Positions 35,243 through 44,007 are shown, counted from the stretch's first letter. The stretch: DNA of 64,000 bases from Scopulibacillus daqui (GCF_016908855.1 NZ_JAFBER010000001.1:186001-250000), one strand, 5' to 3'. Program-made: numbers and translations. Notes: generated by a model not told the origin, from the sequence alone.

Positions 35243-36237
35243 CAGCAATGGAAGACAAACTATTAGAAGTAAGGAATCTGAAGAGATATTTTAAAGTAAG
35301 CCATAACGATGTGCTTAAAGCCGTCGATGATGTCAGCTTTGACATTTATAAAGGTGAAACATTAGGGCTCGTCGGCGAATCCGGCTGCGGAAAATCAACA
35401 ACAGGCCGCACCATTATCAGGCTGTATGATGCCACTGACGGTAAAGTATTATTTAACGGCGAAGACGTTCATGGCAAGAAATCAAAGAAAGAACTGAAGA
35501 AGTTTAATAGAAAAATGCAAATGATCTTCCAAGATCCGTACGCTTCATTAAATCCGCGAATGACTGTTAAAGATATTATTGCAGAAGGCATTGATATTCA
35601 CGATTTGGCCAAATCAAACAAAGAACGGAATGAAAAAGTCTATAGATTGCTGGAAACTGTCGGCTTGAATAAGGAACACGCCAACCGCTATCCCCACGAG
35701 TTCAGCGGCGGGCAAAGGCAAAGAATCGGCATTGCCAGAGCATTGGCTGTAGATCCTGAATTCATTATTGCTGATGAACCAATTTCAGCACTGGATGTTT
35801 CCATTCAAGCGCAAGTCGTTAACTTATTGCAAGAACTTCAAGAGAAACGCGGATTAACATATTTATTTATTGCCCATGATTTATCTATGGTTAAGCATAT
35901 CAGCGACCGGGTCGGGGTTATGTATCTCGGACATATGGTAGAGCTTGCGAAGAGTGATGAACTTTACGATCATGCTCTCCATCCTTATACACAAGCCCTG
36001 TTGTCAGCAATCCCTGTGGCTGATCCGGAAATTGAACGAAGCCGCGAACGTATTATTCTGAAAGGCGATGTCCCAAGCCCAATCAATCCGCCAAGCGGCT
36101 GCCGCTTTAGAACACGTTGTCCGCACGCTATGGATATATGTGCGCAAGTGGCGCCTAAATGGCAAGAAGCTAGAGAAGGACACTGGGTTGCCTGCCACCT
36201 TTATGATGACGAATACAAAAGCGGTTTAAATAAATAA
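35239..36237 (+). CDS. oppF: Oligopeptide ABC transporter ATPase OppF
   Basis: 332-aa second ATPase. Walker [12 protein letters not shown]-loop [11 protein letters not shown], signature [12 protein letters not shown], Walker [14 protein letters not shown]-loop IAHDLSM, and the C-terminal cluster [17 protein letters not shown] 35239 overlaps the oppD stop; a second ATG at 35248 is possible. Last gene of the transporter; terminated at 36251. Confidence 0.96.
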   Translation: MTAMEDKLLEVRNLKRYFKVSHNDVLKAVDDVSFDIYKGETLGLVGESGCGKSTTGRTIIRLYDATDGKVLFNGEDVHGKKSKKELKKFNRKMQMIFQDPYASLNPRMTVKDIIAEGIDIHDLAKSNKERNEKVYRLLETVGLNKEHANRYPHEFSGGQRQRIGIARALAVDPEFIIADEPISALDVSIQAQVVNLLQELQEKRGLTYLFIAHDLSMVKHISDRVGVMYLGHMVELAKSDELYDHALHPYTQALLSAIPVADPEIERSRERIILKGDVPSPINPPSGCRFRTRCPHAMDICAQVAPKWQEAREGHWVACHLYDDEYKSGLNK

Positions 36238-36250
36238 TCCCGAAAATCAC

Positions 36251-36287
36251 AAAGGCCATCCGGCAGTATTCCCGGATGGCCTTTGTC
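36251..36287. terminator. Bidirectional terminator, oppF / small membrane gene
   Basis: 13-bp stem AAAGGCCATCCGG / CCGGATGGCCTTT between convergent genes. Confidence 0.82.
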
Positions 36288-36481
36288 TATTTGTCTTGAT
36301 CATCTTCTTTTTTCTTAGCCTTTATTTTGCTGAAGAGATAAATGATATAGACAATGATGGTCAGCCATAATAAGACTTCAATGATATAACGGCTGAGCCC
36401 GCCGATGAAATACTGGCTAAAGATCGAAATCACTAATAGAATGACCAAAACAGTTAAAATAGCTCTTAGTTTATGTAACAA
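36287..36481 (-). CDS. Small membrane protein, 64 aa
   Basis: Two hydrophobic segments (residues 7-24 and 33-51) followed by a charged tail KIKAKKKEDDQDK. Start is TTG 36481 with AAAGGA nine nt upstream. No family recognised. Single gene convergent with opp. Confidence 0.6.
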   Translation of the reverse strand: MLHKLRAILTVLVILLVISIFSQYFIGGLSRYIIEVLLWLTIIVYIIYLFSKIKAKKKEDDQDK

Positions 36482-36600
36482 TCCTATACATCCTTTCGCA
36501 TATTCCTAGAAACAGATAAAACGGGGGACTACTGACAGTCATAATATAGAGGTCAATCTCATAAATTAGGGACAGGGTCTATTATAAAGGAAGGATAGCA

Positions 36601-37200
36601 GTGTTCAAACATTTTAATAGAAAACACATCAAATGGACAATATCTATCATCATTGTGTTAATTTTTAGTTTTGCGGTTATTTCAGTCCTTAACGGGTCAA
36701 AGGGATCTGTGCAACAAACGAACGGAGCCGGTCATTCTGAACCCAAGCATACTGCCGAAGGAAAAGCCGGGATTTTTAACAATCATGCATTTGCCAAAGC
36801 CCCGTCTTTTAACATTCCCGATCAGGAAAATCATATGGTTGATCTCCATGATTACCGCGGCCAGTCTGTACTTGTGAATGTTTGGACAACATGGTGCAAG
36901 GAATGTCAAGACGATTTAGCATCATTGCAAAATATAAGTAAAAAGTATCCTCATGACCAATTGCAAATTCTTGCTGTGAATATGACAACAGACGAAACGT
37001 CGCTTCGTACTGTTCAAGATTACTTAAAGAAACATCCTTTATCATTTCCGGTTCTTTTGGATACGAAAGGCCAAGTGAAAAAAGATTACCAAGTATATGG
37101 CATTCCCACATCATTTTTAATAGACCCGTACGGCCGGATTATAAAAACATTTCAAGGTATTGTTACAACAAAAGATATAGATGATTGGCTTCCGCAATAA
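36601..37200 (+). CDS. Membrane-anchored thioredoxin-like (TlpA/ResA-type) protein
   Basis: 199 aa. A signal anchor (residues 11-30) is followed by a Ser/Gly/His-rich linker to about residue 55, then a redoxin domain facing outward. The active site WTTWCKECQDDL carries CxxC, and the cis-Pro loop is YGIPTSFLID. Related proteins reduce cytochrome c apoproteins or other exported disulfides. GTG 36601 start after GGAAGGAT. Monocistronic, so the partner is unknown. Confidence 0.85.
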   Translation: MFKHFNRKHIKWTISIIIVLIFSFAVISVLNGSKGSVQQTNGAGHSEPKHTAEGKAGIFNNHAFAKAPSFNIPDQENHMVDLHDYRGQSVLVNVWTTWCKECQDDLASLQNISKKYPHDQLQILAVNMTTDETSLRTVQDYLKKHPLSFPVLLDTKGQVKKDYQVYGIPTSFLIDPYGRIIKTFQGIVTTKDIDDWLPQ

Positions 37201-37251
37201 CATTTCGTGGGAACAAACATTTTCCTATCCTTTATAAAATGGCCAAGTCAA

Positions 37252-37280
37252 TTGACAACTTTCAGAAAATAGTGTATGAT
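37252..37280 (+). promoter_or_regulatory. Promoter of yjbC(-spx)
   Basis: -35 TTGACA (37252-37257), 17-bp spacer, -10 TATGAT (37275-37280). Confidence 0.75.
37257..37271 (+). promoter_or_regulatory. CodY-like box inside the yjbC promoter
   Basis: AACTTTCAGAAAATA, two mismatches to AATTTTCWGAAAATT, lies between -35 and -10, where binding would block RNA polymerase. Confidence 0.5.
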
Positions 37281-37435
37281 GTAACTGGAGATCTTTTATC
37301 AAAATAATATTGCATCTGCATAAGCCTTACCTTAATTGAATGCCGGTTTTGCCGGTAAGCTTGCCTGCCTCTCGGCTTCTTTTCTCATTCAAAAACAGGT
37401 TTATTGTTCACAAATTGGTGAAATATAATGTAACA

Positions 37436-37476
37436 TATGCAACATCTGTTAATATTATAATTAACATTGTTGCATA
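37436..37476. repeat. Imperfect inverted repeat upstream of yjbC
   Basis: TATGCAACA-tc-TGTTAAT (37436-37453) mirrors ATTAACA-t-TGTTGCATA (37460-37476) around a 6-nt centre: 16 paired positions. It ends 15 nt before the ribosome site. Could be an operator or an mRNA hairpin. Confidence 0.55.
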
Positions 37477-37502
37477 ATAAATGAAAAAAGAGAGGTCGAG
37501 GG

Positions 37503-38081
37503 ATGAACTGGTACGAAAAGTTGAGCGAATACTTTCCCATCGAAGAAATGAAATCTAAGGAACACATGGAGCTGTTATTGAAGGAAAAACCGCACATGTA
37601 TCATAAAGACGAAGGTCTGTATCATGTACTCATGTATGTAGAAACCAATGACTTCTTATTCATTGATTATCTTTATGTTTCGGCAAAATCACGAGGTAAA
37701 GGCATAGGGCATAAGCTAATAGAAAATCTAAAGCAACATGGCAAGCCAATTATCTTGGAAGTGGAACCTGTTAACTATGAAGACAGCGATACGGAAAAAA
37801 GGCTCCGTTTTTATAAGAGAGAAGGTTTTAAGCATGCGGTTTCTATCGGATATAAGCGGCGCAGTCTAGCCACTAATGAGATTAATCAGATGGAAATACT
37901 GTACTGGTCGCCGACTGATGAAACGGAAGAAAGCATATTGGAAAAGATGAAAAAAACTTATAAGGAAATTCATACCTATAAAGATAAAGAGTTGTATGGC
38001 AAATCATACCAGCCTGTGAACGAGGTATTGACAATAGACAGCGATAAGGACGACAATATACTTGAATTTAATAAAGATTAA
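37503..38081 (+). CDS. yjbC: GNAT acetyltransferase YjbC
   Basis: 192 aa, recognisable end to end as YjbC: MNWYEKLSEYFPIEEMKSKEHMELLLKEK at the start, the GNAT core FIDYLYVSAKSRGKGIGHKLIENL, then EVEPVNYEDSDTEKRLRFYKREGF and MEILYWSP. ATG 37503 follows GAGAGGTCGAGGG. In B. subtilis it precedes spx and shares stress promoters with it. Acetyl acceptor unknown. Confidence 0.93.
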   Translation: MNWYEKLSEYFPIEEMKSKEHMELLLKEKPHMYHKDEGLYHVLMYVETNDFLFIDYLYVSAKSRGKGIGHKLIENLKQHGKPIILEVEPVNYEDSDTEKRLRFYKREGFKHAVSIGYKRRSLATNEINQMEILYWSPTDETEESILEKMKKTYKEIHTYKDKELYGKSYQPVNEVLTIDSDKDDNILEFNKD

Positions 38082-38132
38082 CTTCTAAAATGGCGGTTTG
38101 CGGCCGGTGCTATGAAAAGGAGGCGGTGTGTT

Positions 38133-38267
38133 ATGAAACCCAAAGTAATCAAACGCAAACGCAAGCATGCGTTAAAAAAATGGTTAAAGAAACAATTGGG
38201 TCAATGGCAGCCAAAACCGAAACAAACCGAATCACCACCGGCTTCACAAACCAAAACTCCTGCGTAA
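38133..38267 (+). CDS. Small strongly basic protein, 44 aa
   Basis: ATG 38133 has an excellent AAAAGGAGG nine nt upstream. The first 23 residues are Lys/Arg-rich (MKPKVIKRKRKHALKKWLKK) and could form an amphipathic helix; the tail is Pro/Thr/Gln-rich. Ends four nt before a hairpin terminator, so it closes the yjbC transcript. Not recognised; possible roles are nucleic-acid or membrane binding. A longer overlapping frame at 38090-38290 lacks a ribosome site. Confidence 0.65.
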   Translation: MKPKVIKRKRKHALKKWLKKQLGQWQPKPKQTESPPASQTKTPA

Positions 38268-38270
38268 TGC

Positions 38271-38310
38271 GTAAGAGGATCTCTTGGTGAGGTCCTCTTA
38301 CTTCTGTTTG
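38271..38310 (+). terminator. Terminator between the 44-aa gene and spx
   Basis: GTAAGAGGA..TCCTCTTAC, 9-bp perfect stem with inner CTC/GAG, then TTCTGTTTG (modest T run). Confidence 0.6.
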
Positions 38311-38406
38311 TACAGAAGGTGTTGAATCATTAAAAGAAGTTTATAAACTTTTTATAACGGGTATCCCATAAATAAGTCTGTTGAACGAACCATATAAAAG
38401 AGGCAC

Positions 38407-38435
38407 TGGTCAAATTAGAAATATTATTATATAAT
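38407..38435 (+). promoter_or_regulatory. spx promoter
   Basis: -35 TGGTCA (38407-38412), 17-bp spacer, perfect -10 TATAAT (38430-38435). Confidence 0.7.
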
Positions 38436-38441
38436 AATCAT

Positions 38442-38659
38442 ATGATGATGTTCAAAAAGGAGGCAAACAGGGCTGAGAAGCTGGCGTTAATGCCGAATAG
38501 CCGTCTGCGCTGAAATAAGCCTTGCCTTTGTGTTTCTCATGTGATTTGCGGCGCAGCGAATTATTTCAAAGCCATTTTTGTTTCGGATATTTTTGAGCCT
38601 CCATCTGATATTTGATTAAGTGCTTTTTCAAGTGACGTTCCTTTAAGGGGGTTGATTAA
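38442..38659 (+). promoter_or_regulatory. Long spx mRNA leader with orphan Shine-Dalgarno and alternative pairings
   Basis: The 218-nt leader carries a perfect AAAAAGGAGG (38454-38463) that no ATG, GTG or TTG follows at proper distance. A CTG nine nt on opens a 5-codon frame whose TAA overlaps an ATG for a 7-codon frame (38490-38513). CTGCGC (38505-38510) can pair with GCGCAG (38551-38556), and the next bases TGAAATAA (38511-38518) with TTATTTCA (38561-38568). The two pairings cross, so they exclude each other in a simple fold. Confidence 0.5.
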
Positions 38660-39055
38660 ATGGTCACTTTATATACATCTCCAAGCTGTACATCTTGCCG
38701 CAAGGCGAAAGCATGGCTTAAAGAACATGACATAGCGTTCAAGGAACGTAATATATTTGCAGAACCGCTGTCTATTGAAGAAATTAAAAACATTCTTCGC
38801 ATGACAGAGGACGGCACGGATGAAATTATATCAACACGTTCCAAGGCCTTTCAGGAATTGAACATACAATTGGACGCTATGCCGCTTCAAGACCTTTATG
38901 AACTTATTAAGAAAAACCCTGGACTTTTAAGACGTCCAATTATGATCGATGAGAAAAGACTTCAAGTCGGTTACAACGATGATGAAATCCGTCGTTTCTT
39001 ACCTAGGAAAGTTCGCAACTTTGAACTGCAAGAAGCTCAAAGATTGGTTAACTAA
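38660..39055 (+). CDS. spx: Global stress regulator Spx
   Basis: 131-aa ArsC-fold protein that binds the RNA polymerase alpha subunit and redirects transcription under disulfide stress. The redox switch CTSC is Cys10/Cys13. The RPI segment [24 protein letters not shown] and the C-terminus, recognised by ClpXP through YjbH, are present. ATG 38660 follows AAGGGGG. The adaptor gene spxH and mecA lie downstream. Confidence 0.98.
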   Translation: MVTLYTSPSCTSCRKAKAWLKEHDIAFKERNIFAEPLSIEEIKNILRMTEDGTDEIISTRSKAFQELNIQLDAMPLQDLYELIKKNPGLLRRPIMIDEKRLQVGYNDDEIRRFLPRKVRNFELQEAQRLVN

Positions 39056-39061
39056 ATGCTT

Positions 39062-39100
39062 TAAAGCACCTTTTCTGATAGGAAAAGGTGCCTTTTATTT
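39062..39100 (+). terminator. Terminator after spx
   Basis: GCACCTTTTC tgatag GAAAAGGTGC then CTTTTATTTT. Confidence 0.87.
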
Positions 39101-39115
39101 TATTTGTTGAGCAAA

Positions 39116-39799
39116 CTATATATGATGGTTGGCATCTTCTGATTTGGAGCGGTTAACGAGCCAGCCGACCAGCAGAACGCCCGCGATCAGAAAAATAGTT
39201 AGAGGCATTTTGATTTGCGGATAATCTGCCAAAATGCCGCTTAATTTAGGCTCCTCAAGAACCATGCCTGAGGCTGTATAGGCAAGAACCGCACTGCCGA
39301 TATAAATCAATGCCGGCATATATTCCATTGCAGTCAAGATTATTTTGCTTCCCCATATAATAATAGGTACCGAGATTAATATTCCAATCAGAACGAGGCT
39401 TAGGTTGCCGTGCGATGCCCCGGCAATGCCGAGAACATTGTCCAATCCCATCACAACATCGGCCAATACAATTGTCCGAACTGCAGAAAAAAGCGAATGG
39501 CCTGCTTTAATATTTAGATCATCGCCTTTTTCGATAACAAGCTTCAGTGCGATATAGACAAGGAAAATACCGCCGATAAGAAGCAAATACGGGATTTTAA
39601 GCAATGAAACCATAATGGCAATCAGTGAAATGCGTATAACAACTGCTAACCCGGTGCCAAGAATGATCGCTTTATTTCTCTGCTTCTCCGGTAATCTGCG
39701 GCAGGCAAGGGCAATAACAACGGCATTATCACCGCCGAGAATAAGATCAATCAAAATAATGTTTATAATAGAGATAAGTAGATGCTGTTCCGATTCCAT
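39116..39799 (-). CDS. yjbE: TerC-family membrane protein YjbE
   Basis: 227 aa, seven predicted membrane segments. Carries the TerC acidic motifs LILGGDNAVVIALACRRLP (first pair of segments) and LADVVMGLDNVLGIAGASHG (middle). TerC proteins in Bacillus export manganese or metalate secreted enzymes. ATG 39799 follows AAAGGGG. In B. subtilis yjbE also lies between spx and mecA; here it is on the opposite strand. No yybP-ykoY manganese riboswitch was evident upstream. Confidence 0.92.
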   Translation of the reverse strand: MESEQHLLISIINIILIDLILGGDNAVVIALACRRLPEKQRNKAIILGTGLAVVIRISLIAIMVSLLKIPYLLLIGGIFLVYIALKLVIEKGDDLNIKAGHSLFSAVRTIVLADVVMGLDNVLGIAGASHGNLSLVLIGILISVPIIIWGSKIILTAMEYMPALIYIGSAVLAYTASGMVLEEPKLSGILADYPQIKMPLTIFLIAGVLLVGWLVNRSKSEDANHHI

Positions 39800-40208
39800 A
39801 CTTTTAATGCCCCTTTCACGTGTCTAGATACAACATATGCGGTCTTGTCCAAAATAATGACAAGGCGCCGTTATCACTCCCAAAATTTGAAGACAATATT
39901 TATAAGCGGCATCCAGCAAAGATACACTTTCTCAATTAAAGCTTCGCGGGTCATAAAATTAATAACCAGGGGGAAATATTGATGGAAAGAAAGGAATTGT
40001 CATCGTGTTTCCTATATTTTGTTTTTTGGCGCGGGTTCAGTTAGTCGGATGAATCATGATAATTGTGGATTATTTTTAAATGCTTGTAATTTTTATTTCA
40101 TTCCTTTAGTATTTATCATACAATGGTGTTAAGAGATAAAAATGCTGTTGCCTTTTTTTAAAGAAGGTCGCTCCCGTTAGTTTACATTATGCGGAGGGAG
40201 AGATTTAT
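39800..40208. other. Gene-free stretch between yjbE and mecA
   Basis: Contains the mecA promoter at 40097-40124. Also holds a 20-codon frame at 39982-40044 (MERKELSSCFLYFVFWRGFS) preceded by AGGGGG; I consider this unlikely to be a gene without conservation. No hairpins of note. Confidence 0.5.
40097..40124 (+). promoter_or_regulatory. Possible mecA promoter
   Basis: -35 TTCATT, 16-bp spacer, -10 TACAAT (40119-40124). Confidence 0.45.
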
Positions 40209-40919
40209 ATGGACATAGAGCGTGTTAATGAGTATACGTTAAAATTTTTTATTAGCTATATAGATATTGAAGACCGTGGATTTGATCGTGAGGAGATTTG
40301 GTACAACCGGGAAAGAGGAGAAGAATTCTTCTGGGAAATCATGGATGAAGCCTACTATCAAGAATCATTTTCCATGGATGGCCCCTTATGGATACAAGTT
40401 CAAGCTTTAGATAAAGGAATTGAAATCATTGTCACGCGAGCACAGCTTTCGCAAGACGGTTCCAAGCTGGAGCTGCCTATATCTGAAGATAAGCATCTTG
40501 ATATTCCTGTAAGTGAAGGTTTAGAGGAATTGATTAATCAGCATTTTCAATTGGACAAAGCTGGAGAAGAGGACGAAGATTTGCCGGTAAATGACGATTC
40601 TGATGAAAATCATTTTGATGATGAGCTGTCATTTTTAATTTCTTTCAGCGACTTTGAAGATGTTGTTTCCTTAAGCCACCAAGTTCAAGATCATCCGGCC
40701 ATTGATACGGCACTATATGCTTTTGATAACCATTATTATTTAAATATCACCTTTAGAAGCGGTCTGAGCGAACGCAAACAAGACAATGTCTTAAGTTGTA
40801 TCCTTGAATACGGCTTCGAATCAAATCGAACGGTTCATTTCGTTGAAGAATACGGCAAAATCGTTCTCCCCGAAAAGGCTCTTTCAACAATAAGAAAACA
40901 CTTTCCGCTCCAATCTTAA
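40209..40919 (+). CDS. mecA: Adaptor protein MecA
   Basis: 236-aa adaptor that brings substrates such as ComK to ClpC/ClpP. The N-terminal substrate-binding domain (MDIERVNEYTLKFFISYIDIEDRGFDREEIWYNRERGEEFFWEIM) and the C-terminal ClpC-binding domain (from about residue 135, FLISFSDFEDVVSLSHQV..) are joined by an acidic linker EEDEDLPVNDDSDENHFDDE. ATG 40209 follows GGAGGGAGAG. Monocistronic. Confidence 0.97.
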   Translation: MDIERVNEYTLKFFISYIDIEDRGFDREEIWYNRERGEEFFWEIMDEAYYQESFSMDGPLWIQVQALDKGIEIIVTRAQLSQDGSKLELPISEDKHLDIPVSEGLEELINQHFQLDKAGEEDEDLPVNDDSDENHFDDELSFLISFSDFEDVVSLSHQVQDHPAIDTALYAFDNHYYLNITFRSGLSERKQDNVLSCILEYGFESNRTVHFVEEYGKIVLPEKALSTIRKHFPLQS

Positions 40920-40920
40920 T

Positions 40921-40951
40921 TGGTTTCTCGTTTGTAGAGAAACCATTTTTT
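40921..40951 (+). terminator. Terminator after mecA
   Basis: TGGTTTCTC gtttgta GAGAAACCA followed by six T. Confidence 0.83.
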
Positions 40952-41107
40952 ACTTTTTTAAGATAAGTTCAAAATAAGACTGTCTTCGCCTGACGGCTTG
41001 CCAATCGGTAAGTTTCTTTACTAGTTCATTAGAAATATGCTATTGTACAATAGGGATTTTCTGTAGAAGTACCTTATTCTTAGAAAATTTAAGGAGACGC
41101 TTTTTAC

Positions 41108-42619
41108 ATGAAAAGATCAATTGCAATTTTTTTCCTAACATTAGTTGCTCTCATATTATTATTATTTATACAGGATTGGCAAAAGTGGGTGTTAGGCACT
41201 TTTAACATTGGATTATCTTTAACGGTAATTCTGATAGGCATTGTGATCTTTTTTGAGAACCGCCAGCCTTCAAAGACAATCTCTTGGTTAATGGTTTTGG
41301 CCTTATTTCCGATTGTAGGCTTTATCATATATATTGTGTTCGGACAAAATTACCGGAAACAAAGGCTTTTTATGAAGAGAACTTTTTTGGATGATCAGCA
41401 GTTTAATGATATTGCCGCTTCTTCAAAGGCGATTAAACAGGATGAACGTCAACTCATGGGTGAGCACCAGCAGACTTTGATCCGTCTAGCGGAACAATTG
41501 GGGCAATATCCTGTTTCATTCGGGACTGAAACGAAGGTGCTTACTAACGGGAATCAAACTTTTAAAGAAATTTTACAAGAAATAAAAAAAGCTAAGCACC
41601 ATATTCATTTGGAATATTATATTGTCCGTAATGATGAGATTGGCAGTTTGCTGAAAGATCTGCTTATTGAAAAGGCCAAACAAGGCGTCGAAGTCCGCTT
41701 CTTATACGACGCTGTTGGAAGCTGGAAGCTTAATAAGAAGTATGTCCGCGAATTAAATAATGCCGGGGTTGAAACGGTACCGTTCTTTCCAGTTCGGTTT
41801 CCTATTATCAACCATAGAGTAAATTTCCGGAATCACCGTAAAATTGTTGTTATTGACGGTAATGTGGGATTTATGGGCGGTCTTAATATAGGGGATGAGT
41901 ATCTTGGCAAAAACCCTTCATTTGGCTTTTGGCGGGATACCCATTTGCTTGTTCGGGGTGAAGCTGTACGCAGTCTGCAAACGATATTTCTTCAAGATTG
42001 GTATATTATGACCGGAGAAGCGAAGACAGAAGAGGTTTATTTTGATGTAAAGCCGGTAGAAGGGGCGAGTCACGGTGCTTGCCAAATGGTTGCCTCATCG
42101 CCTTACAGTGAATGGGAAGTCATTAAAAATTTATTTTTCTCAATGATTGTTTCCGCGAAGAGGTCCATTTGGATAGCTTCACCGTACCTTATTCCGGACG
42201 ACGATATACTAAGCGCCTTGAAGATAGCTGCTTTAAGCGGCATTGACGTTAAAATTCTTGTCCCGTTCCGCCCCGATAAACGCATCGTTTTCTATGCTTC
42301 TCACTCCTATTTTCCTGAGTTGCTTGAAGCAGGCGTTAAGATTTATGAGTATAGAGACGGATTCATGCACAGCAAAGTCATCATTGTTGATCATGAACTG
42401 GCGTCGATCGGGACATCGAATATGGATATGAGAAGCTTCCATCTTAATTTCGAAGTGAACGCGTTTCTTTATCGGACAGACAGCACGATCCAGCTCGTGG
42501 CTGATTTTATTGATGATCTGGATCATGCAACTGAAATTGATTACGAATCATTTAAAAAACGGCCGATTATTACAAGAGTTGTGGAATCAACATCAAGATT
42601 ATTATCCCCGCTATTATAA
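41108..42619 (+). CDS. cls: Cardiolipin synthase (PLD superfamily)
   Basis: 503-aa membrane enzyme that condenses two phosphatidylglycerols. Two N-terminal membrane segments are followed by two phospholipase-D domains. HKD motif 1 is NHRKIVVIDGNVGFMGGLNIGDEY, and motif 2 is MHSKVIIVDHELASIGTSNMDMRSF. ATG 41108 follows AAGGAGACG. It has the length of ClsA-type enzymes. Own terminator at 42650. B. subtilis has no cls at this position, so this is a local insertion relative to it. Confidence 0.95.
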   Translation: MKRSIAIFFLTLVALILLLFIQDWQKWVLGTFNIGLSLTVILIGIVIFFENRQPSKTISWLMVLALFPIVGFIIYIVFGQNYRKQRLFMKRTFLDDQQFNDIAASSKAIKQDERQLMGEHQQTLIRLAEQLGQYPVSFGTETKVLTNGNQTFKEILQEIKKAKHHIHLEYYIVRNDEIGSLLKDLLIEKAKQGVEVRFLYDAVGSWKLNKKYVRELNNAGVETVPFFPVRFPIINHRVNFRNHRKIVVIDGNVGFMGGLNIGDEYLGKNPSFGFWRDTHLLVRGEAVRSLQTIFLQDWYIMTGEAKTEEVYFDVKPVEGASHGACQMVASSPYSEWEVIKNLFFSMIVSAKRSIWIASPYLIPDDDILSALKIAALSGIDVKILVPFRPDKRIVFYASHSYFPELLEAGVKIYEYRDGFMHSKVIIVDHELASIGTSNMDMRSFHLNFEVNAFLYRTDSTIQLVADFIDDLDHATEIDYESFKKRPIITRVVESTSRLLSPLL

Positions 42620-42649
42620 TTTTATTAATATATTTTCTTTCTTGAGCTT

Positions 42650-42674
42650 GAGGCAGCCTTGGCTGTCTCTTTTT
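42650..42674 (+). terminator. Terminator after cls
   Basis: GAGGCAGC cttg GCTGTCTC followed by five T. Confidence 0.77.
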
Positions 42675-42783
42675 CTTTATCATCGGTTAACGATTTTTTT
42701 ATATTTATTAAATGATCTTTATCAGAATATCTGATTTATATGATATGATATATAAAATGAAGAAAGCAGGTGAGGTATTGCTT

Positions 42784-44007
42784 GTGGCAAGAACCGAAAA
42801 CGATCAATTGATCTCTATGGCTGATTCCCATGCCTTGGATGACTTGAAAAAGCTTAGAGATACGTGCAGTTTTTATTGTCCAGCCTGTGATAAGCCGGTT
42901 TTCTTAAAGCTCGGCAACAAAAAGAAATGGCATTTTTCCCATCATCATTTAGCCCATTGTCCCTATGATCAAGAACCTGAATCCGCGAATCATCTCCTCG
43001 GAAAGAAGCATCTATATCATTGGTTATTGCAGCACTGTCTTCAACCTCAATTAGAGAGATATCTCCCAGAACTAAAACAACGTCCAGATATATTTTTGCC
43101 GCTTAATCCGCTGCCAGTTGCCATTGAGTTTCAATGTGCTGCCATGCCCGCATCGTTATTAAATGAAAGAACACTTGGTTACTTTAAACATCATATCAAA
43201 CCCATATGGATTTTGGGCGAAAACCGCCTTCGGCAAAAAGGCTCTGTTATTTATTTATCAGCGATGGATTATCAAGCTGTTCAATATAATCCGAAATTTG
43301 CAGGTTCGCACCCCTTTGCATCCCCGTATTTTCTGCTTTTCTACAGCCAAAACAAACAGTCCATGATACAACTCTCAAATATTCAGCCCCTATCAACATC
43401 CAAAATATCCGCACATATTCATACATCCTTGCTGCGATTGTCCCCGCTGCATGTCTTAACCCAGCCTATCCATCAAGAGAACTTTAATGAATTCAAAAAG
43501 GTATGGCTAAGAGAGAAAAAGATGAAAAGAGCCAATCCCCATCGATTTCAAAGTCAAGCGGAACATTACATTAAGGCGATTTGTTACCGGAAGCGCATCA
43601 ACTTCTCTTTCTTTCCCTCATATGCAGGTCTCCCGCATTATCATTTTCTTTATGTCGAAACGCCCCCGGTTATTTGGCAAAGCTGGCTTGTGCTCAACTT
43701 TATAGAAGGAAAAAAAGGACAGCTCATAGATGGGAAATCAATCACTCAAGCCTTTAAGAGGTTGATAGATAAAGGGATATTTCATTGCCGCCCTTTATTG
43801 GCGGGGAAACACTCGATTGAACAAGTGATTCAAACTTATCTCAAACAATTAGCCATATTGAATGTTGTTAAAGCTGCTCATAAGGGCAATTTTCGAGTGT
43901 TGAACGTTGAGAAGTGGCAGCGGCCCTCAATCACACTGTTGCTTGATGAAGATCAAAAAACATTGGATGAGCTTGAAGCATCTCCGGTTTGCCAAGGTGT
44001 TGAATAA
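42784..44007 (+). CDS. coiA: Competence protein CoiA
   Basis: 407 aa from GTG 42784, eight nt after AGGTGAGG. The N-terminus carries a zinc-binding pattern CPACDKPVFL..WHFSHHHLAHC. The nuclease-like core shows LGKKHLYHWL, LKQRPDIFLP and VAIEFQCAAMP, the D..ExQ pattern of restriction-endonuclease folds. CoiA acts after DNA uptake to promote RecA-dependent recombination in transformation. Its frame is intact, which together with mecA suggests retained competence genes. No ComK box was seen upstream. Confidence 0.9.
   Translation: MARTENDQLISMADSHALDDLKKLRDTCSFYCPACDKPVFLKLGNKKKWHFSHHHLAHCPYDQEPESANHLLGKKHLYHWLLQHCLQPQLERYLPELKQRPDIFLPLNPLPVAIEFQCAAMPASLLNERTLGYFKHHIKPIWILGENRLRQKGSVIYLSAMDYQAVQYNPKFAGSHPFASPYFLLFYSQNKQSMIQLSNIQPLSTSKISAHIHTSLLRLSPLHVLTQPIHQENFNEFKKVWLREKKMKRANPHRFQSQAEHYIKAICYRKRINFSFFPSYAGLPHYHFLYVETPPVIWQSWLVLNFIEGKKGQLIDGKSITQAFKRLIDKGIFHCRPLLAGKHSIEQVIQTYLKQLAILNVVKAAHKGNFRVLNVEKWQRPSITLLLDEDQKTLDELEASPVCQGVE

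Larger units (their letters stand above)
37201..37502. other. Regulatory region upstream of yjbC
   Basis: Holds a consensus promoter (37252-37280) with a CodY-like box in its spacer. It also holds a CTTACC..GGTAAG pairing (37326-37358) and a large A/T-rich inverted repeat (37436-37476). The leader would be about 215 nt. Confidence 0.6.

Noticed and set aside
38090-38290. 66-codon frame overlapping the 44-aa basic protein
   Set aside because: No ribosome site at its start and poor composition; the frame starting at 38133 has a perfect AAAAGGAGG.
39982-40044. 20-codon frame with AGGGGG upstream
   Set aside because: Too short and without terminator or recognisable features; mentioned only in the intergenic note.
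39800-40208. yybP-ykoY manganese riboswitch for the TerC-family gene
   Set aside because: No matching structure or core motif on the minus strand upstream of yjbE.
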